From Hormiphora californensis (taxonomy: Eukaryota > Ctenophora > Tentaculata > Cydippida > Pleurobrachiidae), in the NCBI GenBank assembly GCA_020137815.1, contig CM035359.1, forward strand, positions 4,932,032-4,996,031: DNA of 64,000 bases. The letters run 5' to 3'. Made by a program: the position numbers and the translations under genes. Below the pieces are notes generated by a model. The model was not told the DNA's origin and searched no databases. It was given only the letters and a program-made list of their open reading frames with translations. Positions 21,038 to 33,365 of the stretch are shown here, piece by piece. Numbering within the stretch: the first letter of the stretch is position 1; each line of letters begins with the position of its first letter.

Positions 21038-23818
21038 CTAGTTTGAGAGGTCGTGAGAGAACCAGCATGTCGTCCCAAACTGACAGGCACCACCCTGGGT
21101 GATATTCCTGCACGGTATCAGCTTCCTAATCTGCTTTTTCTCGTCCAGAAACCGCTGACCATACCTCTCCAAGTCACCAGCCATCTGAGGGGGACAGTTG
21201 GTTAGTATTAGAACAGTTGGGGATCGAGTGATGTGTCCTAAGCACAGAGAGGTTGACTAAAATATGTTTCTAAGAGGGTTGGTAGAACACGGGATTAGTA
21301 TACTTGAAAGTGACTGGGAGGGGGGACAGTGGGTTAGTATTAGAATACTTGGGGACTGGGAGGGATGTGTCCTAAATAGAGGTAGAACACGGGACATCCG
21401 ATGATATTTCATCCCCACAAGCCGGGTTTCTAGCTAAGAGATCTAAGTATCAAGACCCCCCTCCCCGACCTCCAAAATCAAACGTACCCCAATGAAGTGA
21501 GATAGGGAGTCAGAGTCAAGGGTAAAGGTGGGGTTGTGATTATCCAAGTAGACCATCCTTTTCTTCTTTCTTTGATCAGATCCGGCAGTGGTGGTTCCAG
21601 TGGTGGTTCCATCACAGCTGTACCCACTATCAGAGGATGAAGAGGTGACATCATCCCCACCTCGCGCTGGGGCTGCACCCAAACTGGGAGGGGGTGGAGG
21701 TATGTTAGTGATGGGGGGGGGGGGGGGCAAACTGGGGTAGAGAGAAGGGGGTATTAGGAATAGTAGGGGGTGTTAAAAGGGGGAGAGTGGAGATTGTACT
21801 ATGAAATCCAAACTGGGAGAGAGATGGATAGAATGACATTAGGAATCGACGAGTGGGGGATATTAGGCTAGTTACCAACTCCCAGTACCCAAAACTCACC
21901 AGTCATCACAAGCACACTGGGTGCTGTAGCTGTGGTACATGACATCAGAAGAGAAGGGAGGACCATAAGTTGCTGATGGGTAGGGGTGTTGTTTTGGAGT
22001 TGAGTATCCACTTTGGGTTGGGGTGTAGGGAGTGTTGCTTTGAGTCGGGGTGTAGGGAGTGTTGCTCTGTGTTGGGGTGTAGGGAGTGTTGCTTTGGGTT
22101 GGGGTATATAAGGGAGTGTTGCTTTGGGTTGGGGTGTAGCAAGGGGCACTCTGAGCTGTGTAGCTTTGTTGAGGGTGGGTAGGTGTGCTGGGAGCCACTG
22201 TAGGATAACAGTGCTGCTGTTGGACCTGAGAGAGAGATAGAGAGAGATATCAGATTCTGGGTGAATTTCTGATTAGGAGCAAAGAAGTATGGATTTGAAA
22301 CGTCGCCACTCAATGAGATTTCCACTAACTAACTAAGTTAATTAACTTTAATTCTCCCACTAATTAACTTACCCCGTTATGCTGCTGTGAGGGAGAACTC
22401 ATATCTGGAGGATTAGCTGTGAATGGCTGGGGTAGAGTGTAGTAATACACAGGCAGAGCGTTCGAGAGGTTATCCATCGAAAAACAAGACATCGGTTTCG
22501 TCAGATCTGAGAAATGGAGAGTGGAGGGGTTTATCAAGATAATAGGGGATGAGAAAGATAGATATAGAAAAAACAGAAATGGACAGCTCCCATAGAAAAT
22601 AGAGATAGAGATAGAGATAGAGAGAGAGAGAGGGAGAGAGAGAGAGAGAGATACAGAGACAGAATGATAAATATATTATTATTCCCACCTTGTTGTTGTT
22701 GTTGTCCAGGGATGACTCCGCCAGGAGGGGAGACAGGTGACACGCCAGGCAGGAAGGGAGGGAAGAAGTAGAGATTGGGATCTGGGAAGGCAGGGAATGG
22801 AGGGAGAACTGGTATCTGTTGCTGTTGTTGTTGCACTTTTACCTGGTGAAAAGGGGGGAGGGTGTTAGTTATTTTGAGGGGGGGGGGGGGTGATTTTTAG
22901 TTATTTTGAGGGGGGGGGGGTGATTTTTTAGTTATTGGGGGGAGGGGGGGGGGGGCCGTTGGTGGAGGGGTTATTTATAAGAGGGAGAGTGGAGGGGTGT
23001 AGAGAAATCCACCTTTAAAAAAGAAAGCGTGTGTTGACTGTTGAGTGTTGATACACACACAAACACTGTTAAAAGCGCTCCCTAAATTCACAGAGTGTAT
23101 GATAACAGCGCACGAGACACATAGGCGCCCCTACTAAAAATTTTAGTAAAATAAAAGTTGTCGAAAAAATTATTTAACAAAGGTAAATCTGAACCAGTAG
23201 CGGTGCTGTTGTTCCGTTCGATCCTCTCTCAAAATTAGGGCTAAATTGTGTTGTGTACCTGTTGTTGTTGGTTTTTGTTGTTATTTCTGTTGCTATCTTT
23301 AACATAGACAAGAACACTGGGACCACCCTTGGCGAACACTTGCTTCTTCTTCTTCTATTGGAGAGAGATGTTGGGTTAATGAGTGAGATATATGCTATAT
23401 GATATGGGGTTAATGGGAGAGAGAGAGATGTTGGGTTAGAGAGGGGGAGAGAGATGTGGAGATATATGCTATGGGGTTAATGGGAGAGAGATGTGGGGTT
23501 AGAGAAACATGGAGAGAGATATATGCTATATGATATGGGGTTAATGGGAGAGAGATGTGGGGGAGAGAGGGAGAGAGATGTGGGGTTAATGGGGTTAACG
23601 AGAGAGATGTTGGGTTAGGGAGGGGGGGGGGGAGAGAGATATATGCTATATGATATGGGGTTAATGAGAGAGATGTTGGGTTAGGGAGGGGGGGGGGGGT
23701 AAACTGGACGAATGGAAAAGGCTCAATTCTGCACATTACTAAACCTAAAGAGTTGCACAGTTACCTGGTCTTTCCTTCTGTTCCTGAACATGAAACGATC
23801 GTCACTCACTTGTTGCAT
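21038..23818 (-). CDS. CCCH zinc-finger protein with Pro/Gln-rich and YTPTQSN-repeat region
   Basis: Seven coding exons keep phase: 23818..23765, 23354..23259, 22842..22689, 22506..22373, 22225..21900, 21731..21488 and 21184..21038, giving 1155 nt or 384 residues. A noncoding first exon with donor CAGAG/GTAAGAAG probably lies near 24165-24300. The start MQQVSDDRFMFRNRRKDQ leads into a KKKK patch, Gln runs, a Pro/Phe-rich stretch, then four to five tandem copies of an eight-to-nine residue repeat (YTPTQSNTP), a Ser-rich acidic region and a poly-Pro run. The last exon holds a helix and one CCCH finger: C-x8-C-x5-C-x3-H (CRNITQGGAC, QFGTTC, WFSH). Single CCCH fingers usually bind RNA. I do not recognise the orthologue. 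The poly-Pro run comes from 15 consecutive C (plus-strand G) and keeps frame only at that length. Confidence 0.8.
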
Positions 23819-24071
23819 TTTATCAATAACTGTAGAGAGAGATAGAGAGAAAAAGATATCATGATACTGTTATTATGGATTACCGTACCCCCATGGGGCC
23901 ACCCCGCACCCGGGTGCACCCCCACCCTATAAATCACACAGTGGGAAAGAAGTGGTTGATTTGCTAGTTGTCTAAACAAGACAGTCAAAATACACCGTAA
24001 CAATAATTGGCTATCAATATTCAATCATCTCCCTCTCTCTCCTCCTCTTTCTGTCTTACTCTCATTCTCTT

Positions 24072-24110
<39 letters not shown>

Positions 24111-24376
24111 TACTCTCTTTCTCTTTCTCTTTCTGTCTTTCTCTCTGAGACAGGGTCTTCTTACCTCTGAAGAACACGAAACACAAAAAACAAAACACAC
24201 GGATTTGAGAGAGGGCAAATGTGAAATGAACGAGAGAGGGATCGGGAGGTGCTCGCGCGTGACAGACCTCCCCCCACGTGACTTAGGATGCAGCCACCCG
24301 ATTGGTTGATAGAGCACGTGACCATAAATGCAGCAATTTGATTGGCTGAGCCGGACAGAGTGTGTATTTGGGGACG

Positions 24377-24676
<300 letters not shown>

Positions 24677-24678
<2 letters not shown>

Positions 24679-25570
24679 CTTAGTAGCAAGGCGAGTGTTA
24701 AAACTTTATCAAAGAGTGGGTGGGGACGAAAAGATAAGAACAAGCGATCCTGAGTACCGATACTGAGTACCGATAAGAAAAGTTAAAACTCTGGTGCTGG
24801 TGAACAGAGAGAGAAAAGATAAGTGAGAGAGGGCAGGGGCTTATCTCTGACACACCCTGCCTCGTGTCAGGCTGTTGCAGCATCTGTTACTACTTTCACT
24901 TTCACCTTATTATTATACATGACCATTATTTAAAGTGAAAGTAAATCGGGTGTCCGATAATTCAATCACCCCAATCACCAATGGCTGGGTGTCCCTCCAT
25001 TTCTTCATGAGTTGTGTGGCCCACCTTCAAAACCTGTCTGGCTGCACCAGATTACCAGACCCCGTTTTGATCGGTCTGGCGCACTATCCCCTCAATTTGA
25101 GAATCAAATCAGTCACTGTGTCACCGCCAGATGCATGTTTTGATTGTTTGGCGCCGCCACACAGAAGTAGGGGGTGATTTTACTTTTCCATTCCAGCCGC
25201 CAGATACAAAGTAATAATTGGTCATATAAAGGGGGTGGTAGAAAATAAAGCTTAAAGTGAGATAATACAAAACCACAGCAAAATAACGGACCTGATTGAC
25301 TCAGTCAGTACATGTACTTGAACACACATATATCTCTCAACTGCAATAAAACTTAAATAGCTAACTCGTCAAGGCAACACATCTTGAGAAATCATACAGT
25401 TACACATATATCATCGTATAATCATTGAAATCAAATATATTACTAACCACTTTAGTCCGGCCCCAACTAATAAACAATAGTCCCAACTAATAGTCCTAGA
25501 TTACCCCTCAACAAGTTGAAATTCAGAAAGGTGTCTATCACCAGAAACCCAATCTCCACTAGGTCCCCAA
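24677..25570. other. Intergenic region, no gene recognised
   Basis: It includes a duplicated GAGTACCGATA at about 24752-24773 and otherwise mixed AT-rich sequence. No exon with a protein match is seen. Confidence 0.35.
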
Positions 25571-26092
25571 CTATCCAACAACAGGCTGTACCACCTTACC
25601 CCAGTACTCCCACAGTCCATGTTCATCAACCGCCTGGTGCAGGTACCTCCACCACAGAGCCACAATGTCCATTACACCGTGGAGGGGTCCGTTAAAATTC
25701 CGGAGGGTCTCCTTGGAGGGTCGGTCTGCAGGATTCCACTCCCAGGGGCGGGGTTCAAGACCATGACCAGCAAAGTGGAAGCAGCGCATGGGAAAGTATC
25801 GTTCTCGTCGGACGTTGTAACTAGGGGGGAGGGAGGGTTAGTGGGGAGGGAGGGTTAGTTACTGCAAAAGGGGAGTTGAAGTGGGGTGCGGGGTTGGGTT
25901 AGATAATTTTCGGACATCCTGCACCACCCTGCACTGACCTGTATGGGAGGGGTATCCAGTTATCCTGCATTGCAAAGTAGTACCATAGCAACCGTTGGTC
26001 GTCAGGGCAGGAACCCGTATCAAGGGTAGACTTCTTCCAAAACTCCATCAGGGACTGGAACTCTAATAGATTTGGTACCACCCCTATCAAAC
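25571..26092 (-). CDS. GT8 glycosyltransferase, C-terminal exons
   Basis: Two exons, 26092..25939 and 25820..25571, join in phase and end with TAG. The protein reads GVVPNLLEFQSLMEFW, then PDDQRLLWYYF, IPLPYSYNVRRERYFP and FHFAGHGLEPRPWEW. This is the C-terminal half of a glycogenin-type GT8 fold: the D-x-Q loop motif (family DQGLLN), the I-P-x-x-YN motif and the HF-x-G-x-x-x-x-PW metal/substrate motif. It probably belongs to the same gene as the N-terminal exons at 33366-35195 (same strand, complementary content). The middle exons with the DxD catalytic motif were not found between them. With the signal peptide on the N-terminal half, a secretory-pathway transferase is more likely than cytosolic glycogenin. 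It could alternatively be the remnant of a separate paralogue. Confidence 0.65.
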
Positions 26093-26939
26093 CTGAATAG
26101 TGGTATTAATTAGTCATAATTTAATCTAACAAAGTAATGTAACCCCCAATAAAAAGATAAAGTAACCCTAATCGATAAGTGTGAGACTATCCGTAATGTA
26201 TACTATCGTGATCCCCCTCATATGTTAGAACCGTGATTTCCGTAAGCAGGTTAACATGGACATATTCCAGGGAGAGTAATGCGTATTTTGCAGAGGGTGT
26301 ACATCAAAAAGATATCAATGTGATGGGAGACAGGCAAGGAAAAACATAGAAACAGACCCCTCGTTTGGATCGGTAGCATGGGCCGGCCCAGGTGCATTTA
26401 TGGGGGACCCAAATAGGACATACTAGAAACTTATATTAGTTGAAAAAGATATACATTTGTCAGGAATGTTATAGTCTTGCCTACAATTGTTACTAAAACT
26501 CTGCGTTTTGAAGCAGGATCAATTCCAGGTTGTATGAGCAGTAATGTGGCCGTTATGCCAGGGTGTTATCTCTGAATCAAAAAGATCTTGCCCAAGCGCA
26601 TTGATAAGTCCAATTAAGTCGAGGTAAATCACCTACCGTTGGGTTAGAAATCCTGGTCACGCCACGGCCCTCTTGAATTAAAACCGGACCACATCCTTAG
26701 TAAACTGGTACCTCACAACTTGAAAGTTTTAAAAATCGCAGTTTCTTGAAAGTTATGGTCCCCACACCTTCTGTTTAAATAAAAATCGTCTACCATCTTG
26801 AAAGTTTGGTCATCTCAATTGAAATGCAAACGGTCCCCCACTGACTCCGAAGCATAACTTGTACCAATCTCTTGAAGTTAAAAACGGTCCTCCACCACTC
26901 CTTGAAATTAATAATGGGCCAATTAAGTTCTAGTTACCA
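26093..26939. other. Presumed GT8 intron, no exon recognised
   Basis: No exon with the GT8 DxD region is visible on either strand. The right part degenerates into the first copies of the downstream minisatellite (AGTTAAAA, CGGTC, CCTTGAAA phrases from about 26700). Confidence 0.4.
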
Positions 26940-28092
26940 CCTCCTTGGAAGTTAAAACTCGGTCACCCCACCACCTCCTTGAAAGTTAAAACTCGGTCAC
27001 CCCACCACCTCCTTGAATGTTAAAACTCGGTCACCTCACCACCTCCTTGAAAGTTAAAACTCGGTCACTCCACCACCTCCTTGAAAGTTAAAACTCGGTC
27101 ACTCCACCACCTCCTTGAAAGTTAAAACTCGGTCACTCCACCACCTCCTTGAAAGTTAAAACTCGGTCACCTCACCACCTCCTTGAAAGTTAAAACTCGG
27201 TCACCCCACCACCTCCTTGAAAGTTAAAACTCGGTCACCCCACCACCTCCTTGAAAGTTAAAACTCGGTCACTCCACCACCTCCTTGAAAGTTAAAACTC
27301 GGTCACCCCACCACCTCCTTGAAAGTTAAAACTCAGTCACCCCACCACCTCCTTGAAAGTTAAAACTCGGTCACTCCACCACCTCCTTGAAAGTTAAAAC
27401 TCGGTCACCTCACCACCTCCTTGAAAGTTAAAACTCAGTCACCCCACCACCTCCTTGAAAGTTAAAACTCGGTCACCTCACCACCTCCTTGAAAGTTAAA
27501 ACTCGGTCACTCCACCACCTCCTTGAAAGTTAAAACTCGGTCACCCCACCACCTCCTTGAAAGTTAAAACTCGGTCACTCCACCACCTCCTTGAAAGTTA
27601 AAACTCGGTCACCTCACCACCTCCTTGAAAGTTAAAACTCGGTCACCCCACCACCTCCTTGAAAGTTAAAACTCGGTCACCCCACCACCTCCTTGAAAGT
27701 TAAAACTCGGTCACTCCACCACCTCCTTGAAAGTTAAAACTCGGTCACCCCACCACCTCCTTGAAAGTTAAAACTCAGTCACCCCACCACCTCCTTGAAA
27801 GTTAAAACTCGGTCACCCCACCACCTCCTTGAAAGTTAAAACTCGGTCACCCCACCACCTCCTTGAAAGTTAAAACTCGGTCACCCCACCACCTCCTTGA
27901 AAGTTAAAACTCGGTCACTCCACCACCTCCTTGAAAGTTAAAACTCAGTCACCCCACCACCTCCTTGAAAGTTAAAACTCGGTCACCCCACCACCTCCTT
28001 GAAAGTTAAAACTCGGTCACCCCACCACCTCCTTGAAAGTTAAAACTCGGTCACCCCACCACCTCCTTGAAAGTTAAAACTCGGTCACCTCC
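26940..28092. repeat. 34-bp minisatellite, about 34 copies
   Basis: Very regular tandem array of CCTTGAAAGTTAAAACTCGG followed by TCACCCCACCACCT. Variants alternate TCACCCC, TCACTCC and TCACCTC, and CTCGG/CTCAG. The mixed order of variants suggests higher-order duplication. It ends 76 bp before the stop codon of the GPCR gene. Confidence 0.97.
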
Positions 28093-28168
28093 TGGACAGT
28101 CCGCCACTCACGATGAACGTACATCACATGCCACCGATTCAAAGTTACCACCTCCTCCTTCATTGCAA

Positions 28169-29254
28169 TTACTCCGGTTCCGATCGTGCCACAATATTTG
28201 GTGATGCTTCGCGGGCTTCGTTTGCCGCAATGCGGGCGGCTGGTAGTGTAGGGGTGACTGGGTCACCAACCACAATTTGTGGATGCAGCTTCTTGAGGCA
28301 CCCTTCTATCTCCAATATCAGCCATTCTCGAAACGAGGATGTCCTGCAAAAAAACACGATGCCATTCACTGAGGAATTCGCTGCCACGCAAACGTTTTTG
28401 ACCGTTAAAGAGATCCAGACGTAAATTAGGTAGTTCCCCTCCTCTTTGCTGATAAAATCCCACCAGTTTAGAATAGTGAGATCTTTATTCAGAATAATTG
28501 AAATGGTCACCATCAGGCTATTCAAATCGAACAGGAAGAGAGGAAGATTGAAGGCTATGTACACGATGGTAAGAATCAATATCGTTTTAGTGGCAGCACG
28601 GTGTATGGGCCGTGTTTCCCTTCGCAGGAACCAAACCGCCACCACGCATGAAATACAAATGGGCATGAAGGGAAACATGAAACCAGTTAGATGCAACATT
28701 CCAAAAGTTATCAGACTAATTGGGTGACTGTAACCGATTTTCGCTTGGAGCTGTGTCATGATCATCATGGATCGGTGCATTCTAGGGCTGTAGACGGTGT
28801 AGACCTTGTAGTAGAAGCGGACCGTTTGAATGCCTGCTGTGACGGCAGTGAATATCCCAATAACCGCTAGGAGGGCCCTCTTGGAGACGGGGATAGAGAA
28901 TGGTCTGACAAGGGCCCGGGTCCTCAGAATACTCTGAGTCCCGATCAGGAACACGGACAATCTTGCAAATACCTGCCAGGTGAAATACCACGTTTCCCTA
29001 AACCAGAAGGCATTATAGCATATGGGATCACTCTCATTCCACACACTGAGAATCACAGGGAAGAGCAGTGCAGAAATGATGAAGTCTACAGCGTTTATGA
29101 TGGTGAAGAGAAGGCTTGTCACGGTTCGGCGGGGTCTTGTACAGTTGAAAATGAAGAGCAGGGCGTTGATAACTGTGCCGATGGTAAAACAGGCTGTTTC
29201 TAAAGTTCCCGAGTAGATGAGGGCCCCTTTAAAGTAGGTGAGGTTGTAACTCAT
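28169..29254 (-). CDS. Rhodopsin-like seven-transmembrane receptor, intronless
   Basis: A single 361-residue frame starts at 29254. The N-terminus MSYNLTYF carries an N-glycosylation site. Seven hydrophobic segments follow: about 15-35 (TACFTIGTVINALLFIF), 46-68, 90-112, 128-148, 184-208 (FMFPFMPICISCVVAVW), 222-245 and 275-300. TM7 ends NSSVNGIVFFCRTSSFR, a loose form of N-P-x-x-Y followed by the R-x-x-x-F-R of helix 8. TM3 ends in SILRTRALVRPF instead of DRY. Class A (rhodopsin-like) topology is clear, but ligand and G protein are not predictable. It is related to the receptor at 39137-40331. It sits, on the same strand, in the interval separating the two GT8 halves, so it may be nested in a large GT8 intron. 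Confidence 0.85.
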   Translation of the reverse strand: MSYNLTYFKGALIYSGTLETACFTIGTVINALLFIFNCTRPRRTVTSLLFTIINAVDFIISALLFPVILSVWNESDPICYNAFWFRETWYFTWQVFARLSVFLIGTQSILRTRALVRPFSIPVSKRALLAVIGIFTAVTAGIQTVRFYYKVYTVYSPRMHRSMMIMTQLQAKIGYSHPISLITFGMLHLTGFMFPFMPICISCVVAVWFLRRETRPIHRAATKTILILTIVYIAFNLPLFLFDLNSLMVTISIILNKDLTILNWWDFISKEEGNYLIYVWISLTVKNVCVAANSSVNGIVFFCRTSSFREWLILEIEGCLKKLHPQIVVGDPVTPTLPAARIAANEAREASPNIVARSEPE

Positions 29255-29825
29255 GTTCTAAAAATGAGATTAGAGCTTCGTATTATTCTACATAATAAGA
29301 AATATCAAATAAACGATGGATCCAGAAAAGACCGATCATGGACTCATACATGCAGAAGAGCAAGGAAACACCAAAAATACAGCATTGGACGTTTATCGGG
29401 TACAGTTGGGCTGGGTTAATAGTGGACGGGTTCATTAGACACTGTAGGATCAGCAATGAAATGGTTCCCTTTTATAAGCTGCAATTAATGATATGATGAC
29501 ACCCCCCCCCCCCTTGATGATAAGATGACTCATTCTATACAACTTGATGTTATGCAGATGAATTTGGTAATCAAGACCCAGAGTTAACCATGCATATATT
29601 TTGTAAAGGTCACATAACAGACAATTTATAGGATGACGAACTGCTTATCGAAAGTGCAAAAGTAAAGTCTGGGACCTCCTCGGACGACGGCTAATGACTA
29701 CGGGCGCCCAGTGCAATCACTGGGTTCAATGATTCTGGTTCTTTCTGATTTAACATCGCATAGGGCCCACCCCTGCTGTTGCCACCGAAACAGCCTATGA
29801 ATATCCAAAAAATATTCGAGATTAA
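29255..29825. other. GPCR upstream region, no exon recognised
   Basis: Putative promoter side of the receptor gene, with a C-run at about 29504-29515. On the minus strand an acceptor-like TTTTTTGGATATTCATAG precedes a short open stretch, but it does not match GT8. The last five bases (ATTAA, 29821-29825) are the target-site duplication of the foldback element. Confidence 0.4.
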
Positions 29826-30731
29826 CAAGGGGTGCGCGGGATACTTCAGGATTCTCTCAGTGCCGCACACGCGACTAGCAAATTTTGACCAACAAGCACA
29901 AACACGCACGCTGAGAGAAAAGTTGGCGGGTTTGCGTCATTTCGCTTGTTGTACGTTATTGGCAATTGTTCTCCGAGCACACTGGTGAAAACTAGATGAA
30001 AAACGGGTGAGTACAAGCTGAGCAGTGTACAAATCTGTTTTGAACTCTAATTTCAGAGAAAACAGACACAAATTGTTCCACGAGCTCTCACACGGAAATG
30101 CGAGTGAAATTTTAAAAAAGCCGTCAATTGGCCACCCACAAATTGTCCATACTACACGATCCCAGGTTGTTTTAACACCCCAGGTATACCATGAAGCTTT
30201 CTATAAAAGAAAACTTCAGAAAACAATGATTTTGGGCTCTCTGAGAGATGATACTTCAGGATGATACTTCAATATATCGCGCGTTACCCGCGCTTCTAAA
30301 TGCTGAAAAAGCACGGCACTAGGCCCACTCAGCAGGTCCGCCAGAGAGATGAAGAGAAGTGGGGAAACTGGAAAGTTAGTTTGGAACCCGGAAAGTCCAG
30401 TAAACTTGATAGTGGATAGAACTAGTGTATGTTTAATATGAAGAGAAAGATTAGAAGTCCATCTGCAAAGGATTTCTCCCTTTCTCACTCTATCTCCCTC
30501 CCTCTCCAACCCCGAGCCCTATCAGTTTATCCAGCCCAACTCTGATGTTAACCCCTACTTTCCTCTGCCAGGTAATGGATCTTGCTCACGGTCCTGGATA
30601 AGGGAGATGGGGACCGCATCGACTACGTCACTACCAGTACCCGCTTCATTCTGTTCAACATAACACAAGTTAGTAAACTTTAAGTTTCCACTTTTCAAGC
30701 AGAGAGATATGGATGGAGAGAGATGGATAGA

Positions 30732-30764
<33 letters not shown>

Positions 30765-33296
30765 CTAGAGCTCGATATAGAGCCATGGAGAGATCTCTAT
30801 ACTCGACGCGAGAGAGAACAGAGAGAGAGAGATCTGAGCTCGATCTCTTCTCTCGATACCTATCTTCGACAGATATCGATCTCGAGATCTATCTACATCT
30901 CTCTCTCTCTCTCTCTCTCTATCGCCATGCCCGATTTTCGCCGCATTGAGAGAGACCTCAGAGAAGCTGAATAAGAGGGCTACTCTTTAGACCTTCTCTC
31001 TACGTTACCGAACTGAAGAGAAACAGATAACAGCTTCGATAAGCAAGTACTGCTTACCGTCATACACCACATACCCCATTGTTTTTTCTTTTTTATCTTC
31101 TCCCCTGTTCTTTTTTTTTATCATTTCGAATGCCCATTAATATGGGCATGTAATCTAAGGTGGAATCTATGGGGAGAATTCAGAAATTTAGTGACACAAT
31201 GTAAATTTCATGATTCATCACGCTTTTATTAATTCCAGACTTTTCCAGTTATTCTCCCTACACCGTATCCTAGGGCCCTGACCTCAGCCCTCGTCCTAGA
31301 TCAAGTCTTTTGTGCGTGTCTGCTTTGCCCGGGCTCGCGCGCTCACCGCTTGAGGTCGTCTGGTCGCGCGCGCGGGCGGTTGGGGAGGTAGCCGAGCATC
31401 ATGTATACAGATCCCTCAACATTCCTCTTTCTCTTTGGTCCAGTTCTTAGTGTCGCATGGCTCAGGCGTTTTGAATTATAGCTGGTGAGAGCAGGTTCAA
31501 GACCTCTACCCCGACCCCCACCCCGAACCTTTTTTTGAACCACTTTTTCGATGTTAATCTCTCCACCTCTCTCTCCTCGATCCCTCCTCCTCTCTCTCGG
31601 CACTACTCTCTACCTCTCTCTCTCCTTCTCTCCAATTCAAGGTCGGTCCCTCTCTCTCCTCTCTCTCTTCTTTCTCTCTCCTCTTCGTACCTCTCTGTCG
31701 TCCTTGGGATCGTCTGCGCTCCTCGTCGTTCTCAAGCTTCGAGGTCTGTCCAGTGTCTCTGTATCGCTCCGGCATACGTGCGTCTCTCGCTCTTCTCTCT
31801 CTCTCTCTCTCTCTCTTTATCACTCTCACCCCTCCCACTCTCTCTCCCGCTATCTCTATCTTTCTCTCTCTCCCTCACACACAAGCACACAGACTTTCTC
31901 TCTCAACTTCTCCTTCCTTCTCTGATTTATGTTTGTTTGTTTGTTGTAGACGTCTTAGGAACCTGGGATACTGGTTCTCTGACTTATGACCGTGTAGAAT
32001 TAACTTAAATTAATAAAAGCGTGAATCATGATTGTCCGAGTTTTGTTATTCTGTCTGGGCTGAACAAATGAACCAGACGGGTATAATTATCACAACAAGT
32101 TTCGAGGATCTACCTCTCCATCAGGCTAGAAAAACATGAATCATGATATTGAATTGTGGCATGGATTGTTGTCACTAACTTATCCATCACAAGCATCAAT
32201 GCCCATATATGGGCATTCGAAAGCAAACTACAGAGATAAAAACACACTGGGTAAAGTTAACACTACTTGATTATAAGTGATATCTTTCTTTCTCCCAGTC
32301 TCCACGGTCCACATATCTCTCCCATTCTCTCCTTCTCCCTCTCTCAATTCTTTCTCCTCTTTTCTGTCTCTCTCTTTCTTTATCTATCTCTTTCTCCCTT
32401 TCTCCATCTCTCTCCATCCATATCTCTCTGCTTGAAAAGTGGAAACTTAAAGTTTACTAACTTGTGTTATGTTGAACAGAATGAAGCGGGTACTGGTAGT
32501 GACGTAGTCGATACGGTCCCCATCTCCCTTATCCAGGACCGTGAGCAAGATCCATTACCTGGTAGAGGAAAGTAGGGGTTAACATCAGAGTTGGGCTGGA
32601 TAAACTGATAGTTCTCGGGGTTTGAGAGGGAGGGAGATAGAGTGAGAAATCCTTTGCAGATGGACTTCTAATCTTTCTCTTCATATTAAACATACACTAG
32701 TTCTATCCACTATCAAGCTTACTGGACTTTCCGGGTTCAAAACTAACTTTCCAGTTTCCCCACTTCTCTTCATCTCTCTGGCGGACCTGCTGAGTGGGCC
32801 TAGTGCCGTGCTTTTTCAGCATTTAGAAGCGCGGGTAACGCGCGATATATTGAAGTATCATCCTGAAGTATCATCTCTCAGAGAGCCCAGAATCATTGTT
32901 TTCTGAAGTTTTCTTTTATAGAAAGCTTCATGGTATACCTGGGGTGTTAAAACAACCTGGGATCGTGTAGTATGGACAATTTGTGGGTGGCCAATTGACG
33001 GCTTTTTTAAAATTTCACTCGCATTTCCGTGTGAGAGCTCGTGGAACAATTTGTGTCTGTTTTCTCTGAAATTAGAGTTCAAAACAGATTTGTACACTGC
33101 TCAGCTTGTACTCACCCGTTTTTCATCTAGTTTTCACCAGTGTGCTCGGAGAACAATTGCCAATAACGTACAACAAGCGAAATGGCGCAAACCCGCAAAC
33201 TTTTCTCTCGGCGTGCGTGTTTGTGCTTGTTGGTCAAAATTTGCTAGTCGCGTGTGCGGCACTGAGAGAATCCTGAAGTATCCCGCGCACCCCTTG
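29826..33296. mobile_element. Giant-arm foldback transposon, 3.5 kb
   Basis: It starts CAAGGGGTGCGCGGGATAC and ends with the complement GTATCCCGCGCACCCCTTG. ATTAA flanks it on both sides (29821-29825 and 33297-33301), a 5-bp target-site duplication. The arms are about 1.3-1.4 kb each (29826 to about 31230, and about 31990 to 33296), inverted and closely similar but not identical: point differences include GTAAACTTG/GTAAGCTTG, and the GA/TC-rich inner parts differ. The middle (about 31240-31990) is unique and TC-rich. A 79-codon ORF (30025-30264 plus; 32858-33097 minus) is the same in both arms but matches no domain I know, and no transposase is visible. Confidence 0.8.
30740..30960. repeat. 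Degenerate GA/TC sequence inside the foldback element
   Basis: GA-rich then TC-rich sequence with many scattered substitutions. A similar blurred TC region lies at 31555-31720. The blur is unlike the clean microsatellites at 24.4 and 37.6 kb and may be consensus error. Confidence 0.5.
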
Positions 33297-33365
33297 ATTA
33301 AGATTATTTAACAAAAAAATATGTCTTCCCTTATATAGCTATTGTTAGTGACTGGTAAACTTTAC

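Noticed and set aside
26940-28092. CRISPR-like array
   Set aside because: The 34-bp units are contiguous with no unique spacers; this is an ordinary minisatellite in an animal genome.
28113-29216. Plus-strand ORFs antisense to the receptor
   Set aside because: They are shadows of the 361-residue GPCR frame on the minus strand.
30025-30264. 79-residue ORF (also 32858-33097) as a transposase
   Set aside because: It is identical in both arms of the foldback but too short, with no DDE or other catalytic pattern.
29826-33296. Read-foldback assembly artefact
   Set aside because: Not fully excluded, but a target-site duplication is present and the arms differ by many substitutions and small indels, which a simple artefact would not produce.
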